A stretch of 24,540 bases of DNA, from positions 1 through 24,540 of the forward strand of contig CAZMSZ010000072.1 in NCBI GenBank assembly GCA_964569055.1, written 5' to 3'. Position numbers and translations under genes: made by a program. Under the pieces are notes generated by a model. The model saw only the letters and a list, made by a program, of their open reading frames with translations, did not search any database and was not told the DNA's origin. This stretch comes from JAWLGW01 sp964569055. Its GTDB lineage: Bacteria > Planctomycetota > J058. Below are positions 15,881-22,234 of the stretch, in pieces (position 1 is the first letter of the stretch; the number at the start of each line of letters is the position of its first letter).

Positions 15881-17731
15881 TCAGCGCAGCTCCTGGGTCC
15901 ACTCCTCGCCCTCGTAGTCGAGCTTCACCGACCCCGGCAGCACCTCGCGCAGGATCACGCCGCGGATCGCCGCGCCGGCGGCGTCGCGCACCGGCTCGCC
16001 CGCGCGGACCACGTGGCCGTTGATCACCGCCGCCCCGGGACGCCCCGGGTCGCCGCCGAAGCTGGCCACGGCGCTGAGGGCGAGCGGGATCCCGCTCAGC
16101 CGCTGCTGGCGCCGCGCCCGCTCGGCCAGGGCTTCCCCGCGCGCGCGGAGCCCCGCCGCGTTGCGCCCGAACACGGCGCGCTCCTGCTGCTCCATGCGCT
16201 CGGCGTGCGCGAGCAGGCGCTCGTGCACGGCGAGCGCCTCGGCCGGGCGCGCCGCCTGCACGGCGTCCGCCATGGCGCGCAGCAGCGCGTTCCCCTCGGT
16301 GACCGCGACCTGGAGCTCGAACGACAGCAGCACCTCGCCGTACCCGGCGAGGCGCCGGCGGTAGTCGGGGAGGCGCTCCCGGAACACCTCGAAGGCCACC
16401 GCGCCGTGCTCGGCGAACACCCCGCGGAGCTCGGTGAACGTCCCGATCACCCGCTCGAGGCGGCCCCGCCCTGCGTGGCTGGCGGCGACGTCGATCAGCG
16501 CGTCGAGCCGCGCGCGGACCGCCGCCGCCTCCTCCGCCTGCGTCGGCGCGGGCGTGGTTTCCGTCTCGGCCCCCGCCTGGCCCTCCTCGGCTCCGTCCCC
16601 GTCCTCGGTCGGGCCGTCGCTCGCCTCCGCGCCGTCGTCCGCCGAGGTCGAGCGTCGTCCGAGCCCTCCGAGCGCCGGCCAGGGCGCCGGGACCAGGGTC
16701 ACCATCTCCTCGCTCCGCTCGAGCCGCTCACCGCGCAGGAGCGCCACCACGCGCAGCGCCTCGAGCGGCTCCACGCCGGCCAGCCCGAGCGTGACGTCCC
16801 CTTCGGGGGGCGGCTCGGCCACCAGGCGCACGCCCGCGCAGTCGGCAAGCAGCGTGTCGAAGGCGGCGGCCGGGCAGCGGGCCGCGCGCAGGTGCGCCCG
16901 CGGCGGGACCGCCAGGCGAGCTTCGTCGCCCACGGTCACGGGCCGGCGACCCGTCAGCCACGCCAGGACCCGGACCGCGTCGCTCCAGGCCAGGTCGCGC
17001 AGCGTGCCGCCCAGGGGCGGGTCGTCCCCCTCCTCGGCGACGAGGCGCACCTCCGCCTGACGCGCGAGCTCGGCGCACGCCGCCGCGAGCCCCGCGTCGA
17101 GCGCGAGCGTCACGCGCCGCGCTCCCTCCCCCGGCGGGCGCCACTCCAGCTCGGCCAGCGCCGCTTGCGGCACGGGCTTCCCGGTCACCAGCACCAGGTC
17201 ACCGACCACCGCGGCGTGCACGCCGACCTCCTTCACGAAGGTGTCGAGCGCCTCGCGCCACTCGACGTTCACGAGGTCGGTCCCGACCCGCCCCTGCGCG
17301 TCGTCGGTCACGAGCACCTGCTTGCCGGCGTAGGCCGCCAGCAGCTGCAGCACCGAGCGGACGTCGGCCTCGGTGAACTGGATCGTGACGCGCGGCGCCT
17401 GCGTGAGCACCAGCACCCCGCCCGCGAGCTCCTCCACGTCCGCCTCGATCGCCCGCGCGATCAGGTCGACCGCCTCGCGCGGCGGCACGCTCGCGGGGAG
17501 GGGCGGCGTGGGGCCCGGGTCCGGGAAGGCCCGCCGATCGAGGAGGACGTTGAAGCCGCCCGCGCGCCCGATCGCATCGAGCGCGTCCGGCAGCTCCGCG
17601 GGCCTCGGCGTCGCCGCCGGCGGCGCGGGGTCGTCCTGAGCGTGCGCGGGGCGGCCCGCCCACGCCAGCGCCACGGCGAGCGCGCCGACCCCGCACCAGC
17701 GCGCCCCACGAACCTCGCGTCGGTCCATCAT
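15881..17731 (-). CDS. Exported protein with four apparent secretin-N0/STN-like modules and a GspB/PilP-like C-terminus
   Basis: A 616-residue protein starting ATGATG at 17731, where ATG overlaps the TGA of the upstream gene (ATGA), a coupled start. A signal peptide (RWCGVGALAVALAWAGRPAHAQ) sends it to the periplasm. Residues about 43-352 look like four modules of 65-80 residues in the alpha/beta STN pattern. The clearest is PRVTIQFTEADVRSVLQLLA to VNVEWREALDTFVKEV (about 112-184), close to the N0 domain of PilQ/GspD secretins. An acidic, Thr/Pro-rich linker (355-400) and a helical region follow. The last 55 residues (AAVINGHVVRAGEPV, then VILREVLPGSVKLDYEGEEW) resemble the small beta domain of GspB/PilP/GspC-type secretion proteins. 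No secretin pore domain is present, so it is not a secretin; it may be an accessory or competitor of one. Function is inferred from folds only. Confidence 0.82.
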   Translation of the reverse strand: MMDRREVRGARWCGVGALAVALAWAGRPAHAQDDPAPPAATPRPAELPDALDAIGRAGGFNVLLDRRAFPDPGPTPPLPASVPPREAVDLIARAIEADVEELAGGVLVLTQAPRVTIQFTEADVRSVLQLLAAYAGKQVLVTDDAQGRVGTDLVNVEWREALDTFVKEVGVHAAVVGDLVLVTGKPVPQAALAELEWRPPGEGARRVTLALDAGLAAACAELARQAEVRLVAEEGDDPPLGGTLRDLAWSDAVRVLAWLTGRRPVTVGDEARLAVPPRAHLRAARCPAAAFDTLLADCAGVRLVAEPPPEGDVTLGLAGVEPLEALRVVALLRGERLERSEEMVTLVPAPWPALGGLGRRSTSADDGAEASDGPTEDGDGAEEGQAGAETETTPAPTQAEEAAAVRARLDALIDVAASHAGRGRLERVIGTFTELRGVFAEHGAVAFEVFRERLPDYRRRLAGYGEVLLSFELQVAVTEGNALLRAMADAVQAARPAEALAVHERLLAHAERMEQQERAVFGRNAAGLRARGEALAERARRQQRLSGIPLALSAVASFGGDPGRPGAAVINGHVVRAGEPVRDAAGAAIRGVILREVLPGSVKLDYEGEEWTQELR

Positions 17732-20700
17732 CTTGTCACCACCACGGTCCGCTTCAGCTCGGCCAGCGCCTGTTGCGTCGCCTGCACGAGCGCAGCATAG
17801 CGCTCGGGCGGCTGGGGCGCGCTCGCCGGCCGGCGCGCCTCGAACGCGAGGATGGTCCCGTCGCCGTCCGCGCTCGTCTCGAGCTGGAGCCGCGCCTCGA
17901 AGTGCGGGCTCACGACGGCCTCGCGCGGCGGCCGGTCGAGGGACAGCCCCCGGAGCCTGACCGTGCTCCGCACCCGCAGCGGATAGACGAGGTGGAAGGG
18001 CGAGCGGCGCGCCTCCTGCTGCCGCACCCGCAGGTAGAGCGTCTCCCACGTGGCGGGGATCCGGCCGATCCGTCGCTCCCCGAGCCGCTGCAGCGCGCCC
18101 GGCAGCCTGTAGCGCAGGGTGAGCTCGAGCGGGGCCGCGAGGTCTCGCTCGTTCGCGACCTCGAGCGCCTCGAGCCGCGCGCTCGGCTCCACGCTGACGA
18201 GCTCGCCGAGGACGTGCTGCCGGCGCCCGTCGGCGCCGGCCGCCGCGCGCAGCGCGTCGCGCATGGCGGCCGCGTCGAAGCCGCTCAGGCGCAGCCGCTC
18301 CTCCACGATCAAGTCGAGCTCGGCGCCGGGAGCGGGTGCGACCGTCCGCTCCACGACCACCCCGCCGCTGTCGGCCGGATAGTCGCCGATCCGGACCAGC
18401 CGGGGCGTCTCCTCCAGGAGGAGCGCGTGGCCGCGGGCCAGGCCGAGCGCGATCGGGCCGCTCGTCAGCGCGTAGCTCTTGTCCGTGGGATCGACGAACC
18501 GACCGCCGCCCGGCCCGGGGAGGTGGACCACCATGTGGTCGAACGCGTCGCGGGTGGGGAACTCGGGCGCGACGGGCTGGTCGAGGCTCACGAGCGCGAG
18601 CGCCGAGGGGATCCCGGCGGCGCGCAGGAGCTGGTGGAGCAGGAGCGCGTGGTCCTTGCAGTCGCCGTAGCCACGCTCGAGGATCTGCGGCACCGCGTTG
18701 GGGACGTAGGCCCGGACTCCGAACGCGATCGCGCGGTAGGTGAGCTTCTCCTGGACCCAGCGCGCCAGGGTCGCCAGGCGCGCCCCCGCGGGCACGCCCT
18801 CGAGCAGCTCCGCCGCGAGCTCGCCCGCCTCGTCGGCCGGCGCGAGCGGCGCCGCGATCTCCGTCATGTACTCGCGCCCGACCTGCTCCCAGGTGCGGCC
18901 AGCGTCCGTCACCCGCAGCATGGGGAGCCACGTCGGGTAGGGCGGCGCGAACGGCTCCCACCGGAACACGGGCGGGGCGCGCAGCAGGCAGCGCAGGCGC
19001 CCCTCGCTCCGCTCGACCTTCGCGCCCTGCGTCGCTTCTGCTCGGAGCCCCTCCACCGCGCCCGTGATCTCGACCGCGCTCACGCCGATCGGATAGCCGA
19101 GCGACATGCTCCACTCCACGAACCCGAGCTCCTCGCCCGGGTAGAGCTCGCGCCGCGACACCACCAGCTCGATCGTCCGCCCGGCGGCCACCCCAGGGAT
19201 CGGGACATGCAGCGTCTTGCGGTGGCTCGCCGCCTGGTCCTCGAGCACGTAGTAGCTGGAGGGGTCCCCGCGCGCGACCACCTCGCCCCGCTCGTCCAGG
19301 ACCCTGAGCTCCTGCACGAACAAGGCCTCGTTGAGGGGGTCGAACCCGAACGCGAAGGTGCTGAGCTCCGCCACCCGGCCGCGGTCGAGCACCTTCACGC
19401 GCAGGTAATCGGTCGTGACGAGCGCCTCGCCCGGCACGAACCGGATCGCCCGCAGCCGCGCCAGGTAGCACGCCCCGAGCTCGTCGGCGCCGGGGGGGAG
19501 CTCGCGCGCCTCATCGAGCCAGCCGGGCGGCGGAGGCGCCGCCTCGATCGGCGTCGAGACCGAGGCGCGGCTCCCCTCGCCCAGGAGCGCGGCGGTCCGC
19601 TGCAGCAGCTCCTCCACCTCGCCGGGCCGGGGGTGGCCCCGCCGGAGCGCCTCCTCGAACGAGGCCCGCGCCTGGGCGTACCAGCGCAGCGTCAGCTCGC
19701 AGCGGCCGCGCAGCTCGAACGTCTCCGCGTCCTCGAGCTCGCGCGCGCGCAGCCCGTCGAGCACCTCGAGCGCGCGCGTCGGGTCGCCCGCCTGGTCGAG
19801 CGCGTCGGCCAGCGCGTGCGCCGCCGCGGCCGAGCCGTCGGCCCTCGCCAACGGCTCGAGCAGCTCGACCGCCCGCTCGGCTCGCCCGTCCGCCAGGTGC
19901 ATGCGCGCCAGCAGCAGGCTGGCCGGGAGGGAGGGCTCGGCGGCGATGAACCGCTCCACCAGGGCGAACGCCTCCTCCTCGCGCCCCTCCTCCCGCAGCA
20001 GCGCCGCGAAGTCGGTGAGGTCGTAGGTGTCGCGATGTCCCGCGGCGAACGCCGCCGCGTAGTCGCGGCGCGCCGCCTCGCCGTGGTCGAGCTGGCGGTG
20101 GAGGAAGCCGCTCCAGGCGAGCACGTCGGCGCGCCCGCGCAGCTCGGGCCAGGTCCGCTCCAGCGCGGCCAGCGCGTCGGCGTAGCGCTCGGCCCGGCTG
20201 AGCGCCTGCAGCCGGCGCTGGAGCAGGCCCGCGTCGCCCGGCTCGGCCTCGCAGGCGGCGGCGTAGGCGCGCGCCGCGGCCTCGTACTCCCGGCGACCGA
20301 ACGCCCTGTCGCCGAGGACCCCCAGGACGCTCGCGTGGGCCGCGCGCTGCTCCTCGGTGAGCTGCCCCAGGGGGACCGGCGGGGCGCTCGCGTCGAGCTC
20401 GATCGCGTCGAGCAGCGTGAGGGCGTCCGCGCGCGCCGCGGCGTCGGTCGGCAAGAACCACCCGTGGATGAAATAGGCGCGCTCCGGCCCACGCAGCACC
20501 CGCGTGTGGAACCTGAACGTCTGGCCGGTGCTCGTGTCGTCGAACGCGAGCTCCCAGCCCGAGAGGCCGTCCCGCTCGATCGAGCGCGGCGCGTCGAGGT
20601 CGGGCGCGGGATACTCGCGGCCGAGCAGGGTGAAGCAGGCGGCGGCCAGGTCGCGCAGCGACGGCGCGCACCCCGGCAGCGCGAGCGGCACGATCGCCAG

Positions 20701-21780
20701 GCCCGCCTCCGCGCCGCGCTCGAGCAGCACCTCGGCCTCGGGCCACTCCTGCGGCCGGGTGCGGCCCCAGGGCAGCGGGCGCGCGGGGACGCGGTATCCG
20801 AAGCGGGACGTGAACGCGGCGGCGGGCTCGATGCCCGACGAGGTGGCGTCGGGGTCGATCAGCTCGAACCCGGCGAACACGGCGTCGACCTCGCCGCGGA
20901 CCTGCTCGAACGCCGCCCCCTTGGCCGCGGTCCAGGCCACGACCTGATAGGCGAACCCGCCGCGGGACAGGGTGGCGTTCCAGTAGACGAGGTCGAGCGT
21001 GCCCATGCGCGCGCGGGCCTGGAACCGGAGGGCGTCCTGACCTCCCAGCCGGTACGGCCCCTCGTCCAGGAGCTCCATTCCTTGCGTGGCGCTGGCGAGG
21101 TTGGCCTTGGCGACCTCGGCCAGCGCCGCGTTCGAGGTGGCGAGCGTGCCGAGGTCCTCCGCGATGATCATCACGAGGAACGGCGGCTTGGCCCGCGCGT
21201 ACGCCACGCTCGCCAGCGGGTTGATCTGCGCGACGTCCATCGCGACCCACCCGCCGCTCGGCGGCCGGTAGCGAAAGTTGAGCGCCTCGAAGCTGCGCTT
21301 CGGCGGCCGGGCGCCGCCTCCGCCGACCAGGCCGCCCGCCGCCTCGCGCGCGCCCTGATACGCCCCCGCCGAGACCAGGCAGCTCAACAGGAGCCCGAGC
21401 GCGAGCGCGCCCACGGCCTGCCCCTTGCCGCGCTCGTAGTGACGCTCGCTGCTCGCCATGTGAGCGAGGCTCACCACCGCGGCCGCCAGGCCGCACAGGA
21501 GGAGGAGCCCCATGGATGCCAGCACCAGCAGCGCGACCGCGGCCTGCACCGGCGGCTGCGCGCGCTCGAGCAGCGGGAGCGACAGCCCGAACAGCATGAA
21601 CCCCAGCGTCGACGACAGGACCAGGCCCAGCGACGCCACCCCGCCGCGGTGCACCTCAGGCCGGGTCGCGAGCTGCGCGCACTTGCCGATCCCGGCCACC
21701 AGGAGCATCGCCCAGATGCCCGCGCAAGGATTCGGGTCGACCTTGCTCAGGAGCAGCGGCCAACAGGACACGTCGAGCAT
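17728..21780 (-). CDS. Large membrane-anchored TPR / DUF3857 / transglutaminase-like protein
   Basis: A 1350-residue protein. ATG 21780 is preceded by GGAGGGGG and opens an N-terminal region with several membrane segments (about residues 15-160). Two similar alpha/beta domains follow (about 170-310 and 320-470), each with a SFEALNFRYRPP- or FGYRVP-like start, resembling PsbP/DcrB-type lipoprotein folds. TPR-like helical repeats cover about 480-730. A DUF3857 domain (about 765-950) precedes a transglutaminase-like core with the triad Cys1041 (YGDCKDHALLL), His1082 (AFDHMVVHLP) and Asp1097 (FVDPTDK); a beta-rich C-terminal domain ends the protein. DUF3857/transglutaminase proteins are common in Bacteroidetes, Myxococcota and Planctomycetota, and their substrates are mostly unknown. 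Its stop overlaps the start of the STN-module gene, so the two form an operon and probably work together in the envelope. Confidence 0.88.
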   Translation of the reverse strand: MLDVSCWPLLLSKVDPNPCAGIWAMLLVAGIGKCAQLATRPEVHRGGVASLGLVLSSTLGFMLFGLSLPLLERAQPPVQAAVALLVLASMGLLLLCGLAAAVVSLAHMASSERHYERGKGQAVGALALGLLLSCLVSAGAYQGAREAAGGLVGGGGARPPKRSFEALNFRYRPPSGGWVAMDVAQINPLASVAYARAKPPFLVMIIAEDLGTLATSNAALAEVAKANLASATQGMELLDEGPYRLGGQDALRFQARARMGTLDLVYWNATLSRGGFAYQVVAWTAAKGAAFEQVRGEVDAVFAGFELIDPDATSSGIEPAAAFTSRFGYRVPARPLPWGRTRPQEWPEAEVLLERGAEAGLAIVPLALPGCAPSLRDLAAACFTLLGREYPAPDLDAPRSIERDGLSGWELAFDDTSTGQTFRFHTRVLRGPERAYFIHGWFLPTDAAARADALTLLDAIELDASAPPVPLGQLTEEQRAAHASVLGVLGDRAFGRREYEAAARAYAAACEAEPGDAGLLQRRLQALSRAERYADALAALERTWPELRGRADVLAWSGFLHRQLDHGEAARRDYAAAFAAGHRDTYDLTDFAALLREEGREEEAFALVERFIAAEPSLPASLLLARMHLADGRAERAVELLEPLARADGSAAAAHALADALDQAGDPTRALEVLDGLRARELEDAETFELRGRCELTLRWYAQARASFEEALRRGHPRPGEVEELLQRTAALLGEGSRASVSTPIEAAPPPPGWLDEARELPPGADELGACYLARLRAIRFVPGEALVTTDYLRVKVLDRGRVAELSTFAFGFDPLNEALFVQELRVLDERGEVVARGDPSSYYVLEDQAASHRKTLHVPIPGVAAGRTIELVVSRRELYPGEELGFVEWSMSLGYPIGVSAVEITGAVEGLRAEATQGAKVERSEGRLRCLLRAPPVFRWEPFAPPYPTWLPMLRVTDAGRTWEQVGREYMTEIAAPLAPADEAGELAAELLEGVPAGARLATLARWVQEKLTYRAIAFGVRAYVPNAVPQILERGYGDCKDHALLLHQLLRAAGIPSALALVSLDQPVAPEFPTRDAFDHMVVHLPGPGGGRFVDPTDKSYALTSGPIALGLARGHALLLEETPRLVRIGDYPADSGGVVVERTVAPAPGAELDLIVEERLRLSGFDAAAMRDALRAAAGADGRRQHVLGELVSVEPSARLEALEVANERDLAAPLELTLRYRLPGALQRLGERRIGRIPATWETLYLRVRQQEARRSPFHLVYPLRVRSTVRLRGLSLDRPPREAVVSPHFEARLQLETSADGDGTILAFEARRPASAPQPPERYAALVQATQQALAELKRTVVVTR

Positions 21781-21789
21781 GCCGTTCCC

Positions 21790-21807
21790 CCTCCGGCGAG
21801 CAGTTTG
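21790..21807 (-). promoter_or_regulatory. Candidate -10 box and Shine-Dalgarno of the transglutaminase operon
   Basis: On the minus strand CAAACT (21807-21802), preceded one base earlier by TG, is a weak extended -10 candidate 21 bases from ATG 21780. GGAGG (21794-21790) lies 9 bases from the ATG and excludes the much longer upstream reading through the hexamer repeat. The ribosome site is good, the promoter weak. Confidence 0.35.
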
Positions 21808-21903
21808 GCACTCGCCCGCGGTCGGCGCGACCCGCCCTCCCCCGAGCGGGCCGCCCGCGGCCACGACTCCGCAGATCCAGGCGCTGTCCGTGCTCGCGCC
21901 CGT

Positions 21904-21947
21904 CTGACGATTCCACACATTTCGTGCCCGTGCCCATGCCCGTGCGC
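21904..21947 (-). repeat. Inverted copy C of the GGGCAC / ATGTGTGGAATCGTCAG element
   Basis: Read on the minus strand it has four hexamers (GCGCAC, GGGCAT, GGGCAC, GGGCAC), a short GAA joint, then ATGTGTGGAATCGTCAG, identical over 17 bp to the end of copy B. It lacks the GATCCGCTTGG segment of copies A and B apart from the first GA. It is flanked by the 10-bp direct repeat CGTGCTCGCG at 21889-21898 and 21948-21957. Confidence 0.85.
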
Positions 21948-22035
21948 CGTGCTCGCGACCCGGGCGCGCGCCGGTTTGCCCAAAGGAGCTACCCACACCG
22001 CTCTCGCTTGCAGCGCTCCTCCGCCGCAGCGCCGT

Positions 22036-22113
22036 GGGAACGGGCACGCGCACGGGAACGGGCACGGGCACGGGCACGGGCACGGGCACGGGCACGGGCA
22101 CGGGCACGGGCAC
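22036..22113 (+). repeat. Hexamer tandem array (GGGCAC)n, 13 units
   Basis: Thirteen 6-bp units: GGGAAC, GGGCAC, GCGCAC, GGGAAC, then nine perfect GGGCAC copies (22060-22113). From 22054 on there are ten GGG tracts spaced by three bases on the plus strand, which fits the canonical G-quadruplex pattern (four or more G3 tracts with 1-7-nt loops) more than twice over. Confidence 0.9.
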
Positions 22114-22148
22114 GATCCGCTTGGCGCGAGGATGTGTGGAGTCGGCAG
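22108..22148 (+). repeat. Direct copy A of the element
   Basis: Follows straight from the hexamer array: GGGCAC, GATCCGCTTGG, a 7-base variable part, then ATGTGTGGAGTCGGCAG, which differs from copy B at 2 of 17 bases. Confidence 0.85.
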
Positions 22149-22150
22149 AA

Positions 22151-22195
22151 GGGCACGGGCACGATCCGCTTGGACCCGATGTGTGGAATCGTCAG
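22151..22195 (+). repeat. Direct copy B of the element
   Basis: Two GGGCAC hexamers, GATCCGCTTGG, a 5-base variable part, then ATGTGTGGAATCGTCAG (22179-22195), the exact reverse complement of 21904-21920. It ends 11 bases before the candidate -10 box of the M3 peptidase gene. Confidence 0.88.
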
Positions 22196-22206
22196 CCGCG
22201 CGCGGG

Positions 22207-22230
22207 TATGACGGCAGACCGCGAGGAGGA
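22207..22230 (+). promoter_or_regulatory. Candidate -10 box and Shine-Dalgarno of the M3 peptidase gene
   Basis: TATGAC (22207-22212) matches the -10 consensus at 4 of 6 and is 22 bases from ATG 22235. AGGAGGA (22224-22230) is a strong ribosome site that favours ATG 22235 over the in-frame ATG at 22208, whose sequence is part of the -10 candidate. A -35 region 17 bases upstream would fall inside repeat copy B. Confidence 0.4.
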
Positions 22231-22234
22231 GCCC

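Larger units (their letters stand above)
21781..22234. other. 454-bp divergent intergenic region containing a repeat complex
   Basis: This separates the minus-strand transglutaminase operon from the plus-strand M3 peptidase gene. No credible gene is present; open frames through it are translations of a hexamer repeat. It holds an inverted repeat copy (21904-21947), a GGGCAC hexamer array (22036-22113), two direct repeat copies (22108-22148, 22151-22195) and candidate promoters for both operons. Confidence 0.8.

Noticed and set aside
17732..19471. Long open frame extending the STN-module protein upstream on the minus strand
   Set aside because: It runs through the transglutaminase gene in another frame with Arg/Gly/Ala-rich low-complexity composition; the ATGA overlap start at 17731 opens a proper signal peptide.
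17728..22113. N-terminal extension of the transglutaminase protein as a Val-Pro repeat read through the hexamer array
   Set aside because: The extension only translates the GTGCCC repeat, has no ribosome site, and ATG 21780 has a strong one directly followed by membrane segments.
22036..22195. CRISPR array
   Set aside because: The hexamers have no spacers and the longer element has only three copies with unequal, non-unique intervals; no cas genes are present.
21904..22195. Complete insertion sequence
   Set aside because: There is no transposase gene and the whole complex is under 300 bp; at most it is a non-autonomous element.
22034..22234. N-terminal Thr-Gly repeat extension of the M3 peptidase
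   Set aside because: It is the plus-strand translation of the same hexamer array and repeat copies; AGGAGGA places the start at 22235.
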